From: Bacteroidia bacterium
GTDB lineage: Bacteria > Bacteroidota > Bacteroidia > J057
Reading direction: 5' to 3'
Length of the DNA: 64,000 nucleotides
NCBI GenBank assembly: GCA_030430575.1
Contig: JAUIKF010000005.1
Span: 1 to 64,000 of the forward strand
A program made the position numbers and the translations under genes. Numbering within the stretch: the stretch's first letter is position 1; every line of letters begins with the position of its first letter. Under the pieces are notes generated by a model that worked only from the letters and a program-made list of their open reading frames with translations, did not search any database and was not told the origin of the DNA. This document shows, in pieces, positions 54,787 through 63,768 of the stretch.

Positions 54787-55407
54787 TCAAGGCGCTTGAC
54801 CGATTTCATCGATCAATTGATCTAGGGGAGGGGAGAGGCGGCGGAGGTGCAGGTGGTAGAGGTTCAGGGCTAAAGCGATGAGAAAGAGAAGGTTGATAAA
54901 AGCAGCAATAAGAAAACCACCGAAATCAGAGAAATAATCCATTTGCTTCTCAAAAAATGTCAGCAAAATAGAGGTGACAACTAGTGGCGCTATAATCAAG
55001 ATAAGTTTTAATGCGTCGAACGGGAGTTTCGGGGACTTGTGGTAATACCTAGAAGCATAGACAAGTGCAGAGGTGATAGGAAGAATAAATAGGATAAATA
55101 CCTGTATTAAGAAGATAGATTGTGTTAGAAATGCTGCTAGGCAAAAAAAGGGGATACAGCATATGAGGGTCACAATTCCCTTGAAATGATCTTGGTAAAA
55201 TCGATTCAAGCGAAGATAAAATATGCATAGAAAACAAGACCAAATAGGCGTGAAAAAGAATAGAAAGATGGGCAAAAATATTTGGCTAAAAGTTCTTGGG
55301 AAAAGGAAGAGTTCTTTGTTCAGAGAAAAATAAATACCTTCTCCCCATCCCACCACAGACAGCAGCACTGTCACATAAAACGGCCAGGCGTATTTGAGTT
55401 TCCACAT
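54787..55407 (-). CDS. Polytopic membrane protein, paralog 1
   Basis: A 206-residue inner membrane protein with six likely helices, including PFYVTVLLSVVGWGEGIYF, ILPIFLFFFTPIWSCFLCIFYL, LILIIAPLVVTSILLTFF and FLIAAFINLLFLIALALNLYHLHL. It matches the upstream neighbour from the first residues (MWKLKYAWPFYVT) to the closing NLYHLHLR. No family is recognised. A strong AGACCTCG hairpin separates the two genes. Confidence 0.7.
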   Translation of the reverse strand: MWKLKYAWPFYVTVLLSVVGWGEGIYFSLNKELFLFPRTFSQIFLPIFLFFFTPIWSCFLCIFYLRLNRFYQDHFKGIVTLICCIPFFCLAAFLTQSIFLIQVFILFILPITSALVYASRYYHKSPKLPFDALKLILIIAPLVVTSILLTFFEKQMDYFSDFGGFLIAAFINLLFLIALALNLYHLHLRRLSPPLDQLIDEIGQAP

Positions 55408-55445
55408 AGGGTAAAGTAAAGGTTTCGCATCAAAAAAGAATGAAT

Positions 55446-55493
55446 AGACCTCGGAGGATTGATAGGCGATTCTGGCTAAATCCTCCGAGGTCT
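55446..55493. repeat. Hairpin of the AGACCTCG-AGG family
   Basis: Perfect 15-bp arms (AGACCTCGGAGGATT at 55446-55460 and its complement at 55479-55493) enclose an 18-base loop. On the minus strand T-rich sequence follows, so it may end the transcript of the gene at 55501. Confidence 0.85.
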
Positions 55494-55500
55494 CACGAGC

Positions 55501-56163
55501 TTAAGAGCGACGCTCCCGCCCGATATGCTGGATACGCATCTTCAACTCCTCCGCTTCTGCGGCTTCCGCTCGCAGATGGATGTGGTAAAGGTTGAGGGTA
55601 AGGATGATCATGAGAATGATCAAATTGATCCCTGCGAGAAGCGTCATGCCCAGTACCTCATTGTCCCAATGATTGGCAAAGAAGACACTGAAAAGGGGAA
55701 AAACAAAGATACAGAGGGCTGTGAGGATGAGTTTGAGCTTATCGTATGGCAGAAGCTTGGCTTTGGAGTTATGCCTTACAGAATAGAAGATGAGGGTGAT
55801 GAGCGGCAAAAACAACATATCCGCAAAGAAAAAAATGGCTAGAGAATCTGTGACAAAGGCAATTTCTGTCAAAATGGGAAAGGTAATTAATAATAATACC
55901 AATGGGATAAACTGGTCATCGGGGAAGCGATTGAGGCGCATATAAAAGATTCCCAAAAAACTGACCCAAGCGGGTGCCAAAAAGACGACAACATGTGTGC
56001 CGCTAAAGCCTCCTAAGGGGTCCAGCCAGCCTTGAAGAAGCGCTTCCACAAATAGTTGTTGATCTACCAACTCGGCAGGCAGGCTGATAAAAAAATAGGC
56101 CCAGGCTGTCAGGGCTATTGCGCCTGTGGCATACATGGGCCACGCATATTTAAGATTCCACAT
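55501..56163 (-). CDS. Polytopic membrane protein, paralog 2
   Basis: A 220-residue inner membrane protein, paralog of the gene at 54787 (MWNLKYAWPMYATG..., ...LTLNLYHIHLRAE). Six helices are likely, among them AIALTAWAYFFISL, VLLLITFPILTEIAFV, LILTALCIFVFPLFSVFF and LLAGINLIILMIILTL. The tail is charged (EAAEAEELKMRIQHIGRERRS). Function is unknown. The 248-base gap upstream shows nothing but AT-rich sequence. Confidence 0.7.
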   Translation of the reverse strand: MWNLKYAWPMYATGAIALTAWAYFFISLPAELVDQQLFVEALLQGWLDPLGGFSGTHVVVFLAPAWVSFLGIFYMRLNRFPDDQFIPLVLLLITFPILTEIAFVTDSLAIFFFADMLFLPLITLIFYSVRHNSKAKLLPYDKLKLILTALCIFVFPLFSVFFANHWDNEVLGMTLLAGINLIILMIILTLNLYHIHLRAEAAEAEELKMRIQHIGRERRS

Positions 56164-56411
56164 ATGAATAAAGATGTTGATGTTAGGGTAGGAATTTTAT
56201 TCGGTATTACGTAGTTTTACGGATAATGATTGGCTTTGTAGTAATTTTCCTAATGTTAATCATGGCTACAAATAGTATCCACCAACTTTTGTAGTAAAAT
56301 TATTAATTAATCATAATTAATAACCTCCTAAAGTCCCTTTCTCCCCTATGGGGCAAAAGCTTGAAAGCGCTATTTTTTTGTTTGATGAAATAACCTTTCA
56401 ACCCTTTCTCT

Positions 56412-58076
56412 ATGGCCTCATTAGCGCCACACAGTGGTAACCTAGGCACCCGACTGGCGGCCCATCTGCTTCGTAGACTCACTTTTGGATTTACACGTGC
56501 AGATGTGGACACTTATGCAGGGATGACTGCCGATCAGGCAGTAGATGCACTATTGAATACGCCTTCGGCTCTTCCTCCTCCTTTGGATCCTGCAACCAAT
56601 GCTACGTGGGTCATCAATGGCCCCACAGCAAGTAATTCGAGTAGCTCTCGGCTGTATAAATACCTTACGGGTTGGTGGGTAGACGAATGTTTCCATACGA
56701 CCTCGGCTATCCAGCGGATGGTGTTTTTTCTCCATAGCATCCTGACTTCAGATGATGGGATTCAATCTACCAATTTATACAACCAGCTATTGCTATTTCG
56801 CCACTTTGCCTATGGGAGCTATAAGGATTTGGTACAAAAAATCTGCATGGACAATGGGATGCTGGACTATCTGGATGGGCGTAAATCTAAGAAAAATAAC
56901 CCTACTGAGAATTTTCCGCGCGAACTATTAGAACTATTTACCATTGGCAAGGGAGCCCAAATTTCTCCAGGGAATTATACCACCTATACAGAATCAGACA
57001 TTCAGGAGGCGTCACGCCTGTTTACAGGTTTTCGTCAAGATCTGAGTTATTCAACGATAGACCCAGATACCAATATCCCTATGGGGAAAACCCTGTTATC
57101 CCAGCATGATGATACCAATAAAACTTTCTCCTCAGCTTTTCAAGGAACCATCATAGCAGGGAAAAATACGGCGACAGGGATGCTGGAGGAAATAGAGGAC
57201 TTTGTCGACATGGTGTTTGACCAAGGGGCTACGGCCAAAAACATCATGCGCAAGCTGTATCGCTATTTGGTCCATGCACACATTACGCCTGAGATCGAAT
57301 CGGACATTATCGCTCCCCTCGCCAATACATTTGCCAATAATAACTATGAATTCATGCCTGTCTTGAAGAAATTGCTGAAAAGCCAGCATTTCTATGATGC
57401 GGATGACACCGACGGAAGCGACGAGACCATTGGCGCGATGATCAAGTCTCCCCTACAACTGCTGATAGGGACGATGAAGTATTTTGATATACCAGTCCCA
57501 GATCCCGCTGTAGACCTGTACAAGCATTATCATAATTTCTATCGCAATGTTTTCCTCAGACACATGTGTGAACTAGGGGGGATAGACCCTTTTAACCCCG
57601 ATGACGTTTCGGGTTATGCAGCCCATTTTCAGGAGCCTGGATATGATGAGTTGTGGCTCAATGAAACCACCCTTAACTACCGCTACCTCTATGCGGATAT
57701 GTTTATTCAGGGGAAAAAATTGCCTAGCAACAACAACCTCTATACGGAGCTAGACGTGATGACTTTTGTCAATAATCAGTCGATTATCAAGCCCTTTGTA
57801 GGGGTGGACTACAATGGCTTGCCAGGGACGTTTTCGGGAGGGCGTATTGCACCGCACTTGGTAGACGAATTGCTCACCTACCTCCTTCCAGAAGCCCCTA
57901 TTAGTTCCAGACGTTCCTATTTCTTGGATGACTTATTGCTCGACACCTTTACCCCCCTCAACTGGCAGAACGAATGGGACAGCTATATTTCCACGGGAAA
58001 TGACGCTATCGTCAGACGGCAAATCGAAAAGCTGATCCGAGGCATACTACAATCTCCTGAGTACCAACTATTTTGA
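56412..58076 (+). CDS. DUF1800-family protein
   Basis: A 554-residue protein starting MASLAPHSGNLGTRLAAHLLRRLTFGFTRADVDTYAGMTADQAVDALL, the standard DUF1800 opening. Further family marks are WWVDECFHTTSAIQRMVFFLHSIL, DYLDGRKSKKNNPTENFPRELLELFTIG, DIQEASRLFTGFR and RKLYRYLVHAH. It has no signal peptide. It ends one base before a DUF1501 gene, the partner it is nearly always found with. The pair is thought to act in the envelope, but the reaction is unknown. Confidence 0.93.
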   Translation: MASLAPHSGNLGTRLAAHLLRRLTFGFTRADVDTYAGMTADQAVDALLNTPSALPPPLDPATNATWVINGPTASNSSSSRLYKYLTGWWVDECFHTTSAIQRMVFFLHSILTSDDGIQSTNLYNQLLLFRHFAYGSYKDLVQKICMDNGMLDYLDGRKSKKNNPTENFPRELLELFTIGKGAQISPGNYTTYTESDIQEASRLFTGFRQDLSYSTIDPDTNIPMGKTLLSQHDDTNKTFSSAFQGTIIAGKNTATGMLEEIEDFVDMVFDQGATAKNIMRKLYRYLVHAHITPEIESDIIAPLANTFANNNYEFMPVLKKLLKSQHFYDADDTDGSDETIGAMIKSPLQLLIGTMKYFDIPVPDPAVDLYKHYHNFYRNVFLRHMCELGGIDPFNPDDVSGYAAHFQEPGYDELWLNETTLNYRYLYADMFIQGKKLPSNNNLYTELDVMTFVNNQSIIKPFVGVDYNGLPGTFSGGRIAPHLVDELLTYLLPEAPISSRRSYFLDDLLLDTFTPLNWQNEWDSYISTGNDAIVRRQIEKLIRGILQSPEYQLF

Positions 58077-58077
58077 C

Positions 58078-60021
58078 ATGAAAAGAAGAAGTTTTATACA
58101 ACGTTCTCTCGCCCTCGCTGCTGCGCCTATGATGCTCAATGGGATTCCCATTCGGTCTATGGCAAGTAGCCTCTCTACCCAGGCATTTACCTGTGAAGAA
58201 ATCGCGGACCGCGTCTTGGTGCTGGTCCAATTGCATGGCGGCAATGATGGATTGAACACCATTGTGCCGATCGATCAGTTTAGCACCTATGCCACACTCC
58301 GCCCGAATATCGGCTTGCCCGATACAGGGAGCCGCAGAGTCATCAACCTGGATGCTACGCTTCCCCTGGCAGATCAGGTGGGCTTACACCCTGAAATGAC
58401 CGCGATCAAGTCACTCTATGACCAAGGCTTGGTGAACGTCATTCAAGGCGTCTCTTATCCCAATAATAACAAGTCCCACTTCAAGGCCAAGGACGACTGG
58501 ATGACGGGCAGTGACAATACCCTCAACCACGATTCTGGTTGGGTGGGGCGTTACCTGGATTATCGCTACCCCAATTTCCCTTCTGGATACCCCAATGCAC
58601 AACTTCCAGATCCTTTGGGCCTGGAACTGGGAAGCAACAGCATTTCGCTGGGGTTTCATCAAGACAATGGCACGGCTATGGGCTTGGCATTAAGTGGAGA
58701 CCCAGGGACCTTTTTTAATTTGGTATCAGGCGTAGGGGGGCTTCCGCCTAGCTCCTTGCCAGCCTCACATTATGGCACCCGCCTTCGGTATGTCATGGAT
58801 ATTGAGGCTAATGGCAATGCCTATGCCCAGCGCATCAATTCGGTCTATGCATTGGGGACCAATGCCTCTTCTGTGACCTACCCGACGGTGTATCCTGGTA
58901 CTACCAACAAGAATGAATTGGCACCTCAACTCCAAACAGTCGCACGCTTGATCAGTGGTGGGTCTAAGACGCGGGTGTATCTGGTGCGCCTCACAGGATT
59001 TGACACACATGTCGCTCAGACAGATACCACAGACCCGACCATTGGGACCCATGCTGTCCTGTTGCATCATTTGTCAGAAGCTGTGAAAGCCTTCCAGGAT
59101 GATTTGGTGGCTCAGGGGTTAGAAGACCGTGTGATGACGGCTACGTTTTCGGAATTTGGACGGAGAGCGGCAGAGAATGGCAGTACAGGGACAGACCATG
59201 GAACGCTAGCTCCCATGATTATTTTTGGAAAAGGGGTCAGCGGAGGTGTCACAGGTACCAATGTGGACCTCAGTAACCTCAATGGCAATAACCTGCAAGG
59301 CTTGCAGAATGACTATCGACAGGTCTTCACGACCTTGCTCCAGGACTGGCTAGGGGCCTCCAGTACAGCGCTTCAACACACCCAGTTTGGCAGTTTTGTC
59401 AATCAACAGCTTCAATTGGTGAACAGCAATTATACGGCTACTGCTACTTGCTACCAGATGCCGTTCCCGATTGGATTGAAGTACTTCACGGCTACGCCCG
59501 TGAAGGGCGGAAATGCCGTTCAACTGGACTGGGGTTCTTCTAGTGAGTATAACAACAAAGGTTTCACCATAGAACGATCTGCGGATGGAGAAGAGTTTGA
59601 CCCCATCGCTGAAGTAGAAGGGGCAGGTACAAAACACACCGCTTCGGCTTACCAGCTCCTGGATCATGAACCGATCACTGGAAAGTCTTACTACCGCTTG
59701 AAGCAGACAGACTTCAATGGGACCTTTACCTACTTCGATACGGTCGAAGTACTGATCGAGAAGAAACTCGAAACAGTGGTGGAAGTATATCCTAATCCGA
59801 CAGATGCTTCGGCAAAGATCGACTACCGGATGACTGGAAATGAGCGCCCTGAACTGCAAGTGCGAGATAACTTGGGCAGGCTGATTCACCATACGCTTCT
59901 GCCTATCAGCAAAGACCTCCAAACACATCCCCTGGATGTGTCAGAATGGGCACCAGGGCTGTACTTCATCCGCATCTCAGATGAGGAGGATGCCAAGACG
60001 GTGAAGCTGGTGGTAAGATAA
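58078..60021 (+). CDS. DUF1501-family protein with T9SS sorting tail
   Basis: A 647-residue exported protein in tight operon with the DUF1800 gene. It opens with a Tat-like signal (MKRRSFIQRSLALAAAPMML), then the DUF1501 domain (about 40-460), which is related to alkaline-phosphatase-fold sulfatases: LVLVQLHGGNDGLNTIVP, GLHPEMTAIKSLYDQGLVNVIQG, LTGFDTHVAQ, ATFSEFGRRAAENGSTGTDHG. A beta-sandwich spacer (about 465-560) and a type A sorting domain (EVYPNPTDASAKIDYRM...GLYFIRISDEEDAKTVKLVVR) follow. A Tat-like start with a T9SS tail suggests export folded, then surface attachment. Confidence 0.93.
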   Translation: MKRRSFIQRSLALAAAPMMLNGIPIRSMASSLSTQAFTCEEIADRVLVLVQLHGGNDGLNTIVPIDQFSTYATLRPNIGLPDTGSRRVINLDATLPLADQVGLHPEMTAIKSLYDQGLVNVIQGVSYPNNNKSHFKAKDDWMTGSDNTLNHDSGWVGRYLDYRYPNFPSGYPNAQLPDPLGLELGSNSISLGFHQDNGTAMGLALSGDPGTFFNLVSGVGGLPPSSLPASHYGTRLRYVMDIEANGNAYAQRINSVYALGTNASSVTYPTVYPGTTNKNELAPQLQTVARLISGGSKTRVYLVRLTGFDTHVAQTDTTDPTIGTHAVLLHHLSEAVKAFQDDLVAQGLEDRVMTATFSEFGRRAAENGSTGTDHGTLAPMIIFGKGVSGGVTGTNVDLSNLNGNNLQGLQNDYRQVFTTLLQDWLGASSTALQHTQFGSFVNQQLQLVNSNYTATATCYQMPFPIGLKYFTATPVKGGNAVQLDWGSSSEYNNKGFTIERSADGEEFDPIAEVEGAGTKHTASAYQLLDHEPITGKSYYRLKQTDFNGTFTYFDTVEVLIEKKLETVVEVYPNPTDASAKIDYRMTGNERPELQVRDNLGRLIHHTLLPISKDLQTHPLDVSEWAPGLYFIRISDEEDAKTVKLVVR

Positions 60022-60064
60022 GTTCGAACGTTCAGGGTTCAGGGTTCAAGGACTTTTGGACTGA

Positions 60065-60099
60065 AAGACCTCGTAGGTTTCAAAAACCTGCGAGGTCTT
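60065..60099. repeat. Hairpin of the AGACCTCG-AGG family, copy 2
   Basis: Arms 60065-60079 and 60085-60099 pair over 15 bases with one U-G wobble. The words match those at 55446-55493. It lies between convergent genes and can act as terminator. The words before it (GTTCAGGGTTCAGGG) are a short ladder. Confidence 0.8.
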
Positions 60100-60105
60100 A
60101 ATTAT

Positions 60106-60882
60106 TTAATTCCGCCTTCTCTGCACTTCCTGTCTAATGTTGTTGACTAAGGCTAAAACTACTTCTTGTTTAGTTTTATCATGGAACTCAGTCAAAAAGT
60201 GGTGGGAGTCAGAAGAGGGATTACCTTCCTTTAATTTCCAAAAAAGAATACCAAATTCAGGAGACCAGAATATTTTATACTTTTTAAGAATGTCGCCTCC
60301 ACTGGCACCGATGGTAACTGAAAAATCAATTTCAAAAACTTCGTACGATCTTTTGGATGCAGTATAAGTATGTATTTGGGTAATTGTAGCTTCTCCGAAG
60401 TGTTCCTTGGCCATTTGAAATTCCCATCCAAACGTTAACTCCCAGCCAAATTGCTTCTTCATTTCCTCTGTATCCTTAGCGCTAAAAGCATCGGAGTAGT
60501 CTGTATATTTAAAAAGACTTAAGCCAGAGACAATACCAGCGCGCCCTTGCTCTTTTGGAATTGAAAAAAATAATGGGGAAAAAGTGTAATCCGTTATGAG
60601 ATTCCCTCTAACAACCTCCCCCAACCTCAGGAAATTTATACAGGTTTCATTTGAACAATTGATGACTTCTCCTAAACGCAGATAAGTGGAGTCTCCCTTA
60701 GATACAATTGTAAACCCATTTGTCAAGATGCTATCTGTTGCATTTAGATGCTGAAGTAGTTGATTTTCTGCCTCAGAGAAGGGCATACAAGCATTTTGGG
60801 TGCTTATTTTTACTACGAATAAGACAAACGCAGATACACCTAAGAGGATGCCCAGAAGACGAAGGATATTGCTTTTGGTCAT
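60106..60882 (-). CDS. Membrane-anchored hypothetical protein
   Basis: A 258-residue protein from the Met in MTKSNILRLLGILLGVSAFVLFVVKIST, which gives one N-terminal membrane helix; the 36-codon extension upstream is less likely. The periplasmic part has CMPFSEAENQLLQHL, NCSNETCINFLRLG and ELTFGWEFQMAKEHFGEATITQIHTY. The end (WSPEFGILFWKLKEGN...LNNIRQEVQRRRN) is beta-rich then helical. No family is recognised. Confidence 0.65.
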   Translation of the reverse strand: MTKSNILRLLGILLGVSAFVLFVVKISTQNACMPFSEAENQLLQHLNATDSILTNGFTIVSKGDSTYLRLGEVINCSNETCINFLRLGEVVRGNLITDYTFSPLFFSIPKEQGRAGIVSGLSLFKYTDYSDAFSAKDTEEMKKQFGWELTFGWEFQMAKEHFGEATITQIHTYTASKRSYEVFEIDFSVTIGASGGDILKKYKIFWSPEFGILFWKLKEGNPSSDSHHFLTEFHDKTKQEVVLALVNNIRQEVQRRRN

Positions 60883-61035
60883 TATTCTTTGATAATATAG
60901 GGTGGGAGATTTGCTCACAAAAAAAATCAAATTACTTAAAAAATCGTAACTTCTCCCCCTCAACACCGACTCATTCCTCCCAAGCCACATAGGCGTTCAA
61001 TTAAGAGAAAATGCTTCTACGCTTCAGCGTCTTCG

Positions 61036-61085
61036 CGGAAAACCTTGTAGGGACAGGACATGTCCTGTCCCTACAAGGTTTTCCG
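61036..61085. repeat. Perfect 50-bp palindrome (GTAGGGACAGGACA core)
   Basis: Arms 61036-61060 and 61061-61085 are exact complements. The central GGACATGTCC and the GTAGGG/CCCTAC words match the palindrome at 30071-30132, but the outer arms (CGGAAAACCTT) differ. It sits 66 bases before the ABC operon. Confidence 0.97.
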
Positions 61086-61151
61086 TGATTTCCCGCCTTT
61101 TGACCTTAACCGAACGGCCTTGCCTCCAAGCTACTACAAAAATCCACCCGC

Positions 61152-62006
61152 ATGATACGCGTACAAGACCTCTCCTTTACTTACCATGGTGCGCCCGAGC
61201 GCACCTTAAAGGGCTTGAACTTCGAGATCGCCAAAGGCGAAATATTTGGCTTTCTAGGCCCTTCAGGGGCTGGAAAGACAACCGCCCAGAAGGTCCTTTA
61301 CAAAATCCTCAATGGATTTGAAGGCGAGGTCCTGATCGAAGGGCAGCCCCTGGCGCAGATGGGCAAGGAGTTTTTTGAGCGGATCGGCGTGGGGTTCGAA
61401 TTGCCCAATCACTACCTCAAATTGACGGGAAAGGAGAACTTGGCGCTTTTTGGCTCCTTTTATCCTAAGGAAAAGATGCGCAAAACCGCTGATCTCTTTG
61501 AACTGGTGGGGATGGAAGATGCGATGGACAAAAAGGTAGAAGCCTATTCCAAAGGCATGAAGATGCGCCTGAACTTCATTCGGGCCATCATGCACGATCC
61601 TGACATCCTCTTCTTCGACGAGCCTACGGCAGGGCTGGATCCTGTCAACGCCCACAAGATCAAGGCACACATTGTGAAGCTCAAAAACGACGGGAAAACC
61701 ATTTTCATCACCACCCACAATATGAACACAGCTGACGAATTGTGTGACCGCGTGGCCTTTATTGTAGATGGGGAACTGCAAGTCACAGAAGCGCCTGCGA
61801 CCTTGAAGCACACCCACGGCAAACATATCGTACGGGTAGAACTGACTGATCAGCAAACGGCAGAATTTTCCCTAGATGGGTTGGGCCATAACCCAGAATT
61901 CATGCAGTTTTTGCAAAAGGGAGACGTGCAGCGCATCAATACCTTGGAAGCGACTTTAGAGGAGGTGTTTATCCATATCACTGGCAAGGCGTTGAAAGAA
62001 TTATAG
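61152..62006 (+). CDS. ABC transporter ATP-binding protein
   Basis: Cytoplasmic ATPase of an ABC-2 type exporter, 284 residues. It has Walker A GPSGAGKTT (36-44), signature YSKGMKMRL (about 132-140), Walker B DILFFDEPTAGLDP (about 150-163) and the H-loop FITTHNM. The signature differs from the usual LSGGQ, as in many drug or antibiotic exporters. A C-terminal extension (about 225-284) is typical of this group. Two permease genes follow at once. The substrate is unknown. Confidence 0.94.
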   Translation: MIRVQDLSFTYHGAPERTLKGLNFEIAKGEIFGFLGPSGAGKTTAQKVLYKILNGFEGEVLIEGQPLAQMGKEFFERIGVGFELPNHYLKLTGKENLALFGSFYPKEKMRKTADLFELVGMEDAMDKKVEAYSKGMKMRLNFIRAIMHDPDILFFDEPTAGLDPVNAHKIKAHIVKLKNDGKTIFITTHNMNTADELCDRVAFIVDGELQVTEAPATLKHTHGKHIVRVELTDQQTAEFSLDGLGHNPEFMQFLQKGDVQRINTLEATLEEVFIHITGKALKEL

Positions 62007-62028
62007 ATGATTAATTGATTGATTATTG

Positions 62029-62730
62029 ATGAAAGAATTGATTCAACAGACCAAATGGCAGTTTGTTCTCCTTGCGAGGAACAATATCATTACGATCAGC
62101 TTGATCGTCACGGTAATGTATGCCGGGCTATTTTGGCTCCTAAAAGGCTTGCCAAATATGGATAAGTTCTTGACTTTGATGATCTTCAATGATCCTGCGA
62201 TCATTGGGCTGTTTTTTGCGGGAATCAGCCTGATTGTAGAACGTAAGCAGCAAGTGCTTTCGGCCCTATTTGTAACGCCTATTAATCATCATATTTTATT
62301 GATCGCCAGGGTGTTGGCGCTGTCAATTATCGGGTGGGCATGTGCGTTGGGAATGGGTATATCAGCTTTAGGCATTTCTTTTAATCTATTGCACTTTTCG
62401 CTCGGCGTCTTTGGAATTTGCATATTATCGTGTCTGGTGGGGATCTACCTCGTGTGTTATACAACTGAGGTGATGTCCATGGTGCTGCTTTCCATTCCCG
62501 TCCTCCTCTTCTTTTTCAATCTACCCTTTCTCAACTATTTCGAACTGACCCATATCAGTTGGTTTAATCTATTGCCTTCCCAAGGGGGGATCAGCTTACT
62601 AGATCATTCTTATGGCGTGAATCCCCAAACGATGGCCATCAGTTGGGGCTATATTTCTCTGGCCATTTGGATCCCTATTGTGTACACGTTGGTCTTTCGG
62701 ACATTTATGGCGAAATTGGTAAACGTTTAA
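62029..62730 (+). CDS. ABC-2 type permease, first subunit
   Basis: A 233-residue inner membrane protein with six helices, starting at ATG 62029 after a TTG. Helices include NIITISLIVTVMYAGLFWLL, IIGLFFAGISLIVE, LLIARVLALSIIGWACALGMGISALG and MVLLSIPVLLFFFNLPFL. It follows the ATPase gene by 22 bases and should pair with it. It resembles fluoroquinolone-export-type permeases. Confidence 0.88.
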   Translation: MKELIQQTKWQFVLLARNNIITISLIVTVMYAGLFWLLKGLPNMDKFLTLMIFNDPAIIGLFFAGISLIVERKQQVLSALFVTPINHHILLIARVLALSIIGWACALGMGISALGISFNLLHFSLGVFGICILSCLVGIYLVCYTTEVMSMVLLSIPVLLFFFNLPFLNYFELTHISWFNLLPSQGGISLLDHSYGVNPQTMAISWGYISLAIWIPIVYTLVFRTFMAKLVNV

Positions 62731-62792
62731 TTAGGGATTGATCCATTAGGAAAGCTTCAAAAATAAATGAGACCATTTCAGTTTGTAAGATC

Positions 62793-62848
62793 CTGATAGT
62801 CAGTAATTAGTTTGAATTTGAGCTTGAATTTGATTTTGAACTTTTCCT
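62793..62848. repeat. Copy 2 of the exact 56-bp inverted dispersed repeat
   Basis: All 56 bases equal the reverse complement of 894-949. This copy ends 8 bases before the second permease ATG. The open frame reading through it (from 62812) would give an artificial N-terminus. Confidence 0.9.
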
Positions 62849-62856
62849 TAGTGATT

Positions 62857-63567
62857 ATGAAACAACTCATACGTCTTTCCGTCAGTGACTTTAAACTCAT
62901 CTTTCGGGATGCTTCTTTACGGACGTTTTTGTTTTTGCCTATACTGATTTTTGTCGTGGTTATCGTCGTGTTGCCCTTAGTCAAGAATAAATTCGAAGTA
63001 GTAGCTGAATATATTCCGTTTGTCTTGATCGTGGCGACGATTGAGGTGACCCAAATGTTTGGGTTTATCTACGCAGTGATGTTGATAGAAGAAAAAGAGA
63101 TGGGTGTCTCCCATGTCTATGGCGTCTTGCCTATTTCCAAGATGGGCTTTTCCCTGATGCGACAAGTCATCCCCGTCCTGATCACCATCCTGATCACATG
63201 GGCCTTGCTCATGACTCAACCCTTTTACAACCTCCCATTCCTATCAACCTTAGGCTTTTCCATGCTCTCGGGTCTCATCGTACCTCCGTATGCGTTGGGG
63301 GTTTCGATTTTGTGTAAAAACAAAATGGAAGGCTTGATTTGGGTAAAAGTCTTTAACCTCATTGTTGTAATTCCTGTCATCGCCTTTTTTATCCCTCCAT
63401 CCTATACCTTTTTATTCACCATTTTGCCTACTCATTGGGCATTTCAAGGGCTGAATCATTTGATTCTGGGCGAGGCATTTTTACTAGAATTGGGCATTGG
63501 AACTGTTTTTCTCATCGCATTAACTGCTTTGACGGCAAGGCTATTTGTACAGCGGCATTATGCTTAG
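62857..63567 (+). CDS. ABC-2 type permease, second subunit
   Basis: A 236-residue inner membrane protein with about six helices, from MKQLIRLSVSDFKLIFRDASLRTFLFLPILIFVVVIV. The longer frame from 62812 is encoded by the hexamer ladder and is rejected. EVTQMFGFIYAVMLIEEKEMGVSHVYGVLPIS is similar in place to the VERKQQVLSALFVTPI loop of the first permease. With that permease and the ATPase it should form a heterodimeric exporter. Confidence 0.87.
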   Translation: MKQLIRLSVSDFKLIFRDASLRTFLFLPILIFVVVIVVLPLVKNKFEVVAEYIPFVLIVATIEVTQMFGFIYAVMLIEEKEMGVSHVYGVLPISKMGFSLMRQVIPVLITILITWALLMTQPFYNLPFLSTLGFSMLSGLIVPPYALGVSILCKNKMEGLIWVKVFNLIVVIPVIAFFIPPSYTFLFTILPTHWAFQGLNHLILGEAFLLELGIGTVFLIALTALTARLFVQRHYA

Positions 63568-63768
63568 AGACCGCTCGCTTCGCTCGCTGCGAGAGGCGAG
63601 ATCGTTCGCGTCTTCGACACTCACTGCGAGATCGCTCGAAGACTCGCTACAAGACTAAAAGGCAAAGGCTTCTCTTGTCTGACAGCAAGACGAGTCTTCG
63701 AGTCGAGCGGTCTCTTGTCTGACAGTGAGCGCCAGCGAACGATCTGACAGCGACCGCAGGGAGCGGTC
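63567..63768. repeat. Core-and-ladder inverted repeat element, copy 2
   Basis: The left arm is units of GAGACCGCTCG...CTGCGAG, GAGATCGTTCGCG...CACTGCGAG and GATCGCTCGAAGACTCG. The core at 63649-63680 is the reverse complement of the core in copy 1 with mostly C/T changes. The right arm has CGAGTCTTCGAG, GAGCGGTCTC and GACAGTGAGCGCCAGCGAACG. It runs from the permease stop to the stop of the right-edge gene. Confidence 0.8.

Noticed and set aside
59350-59928. 192-codon antisense frame over the DUF1501 gene
   Set aside because: It lies opposite a well-supported coding region and has no recognisable features.
62812-62856. N-terminal extension of the second permease
   Set aside because: The codons come from the hexamer ladder repeat; the ATG at 62857 starts a normal permease.
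63567-63768. CRISPR array
   Set aside because: Units vary in sequence and length, are inverted around a core, and no cas genes are present.
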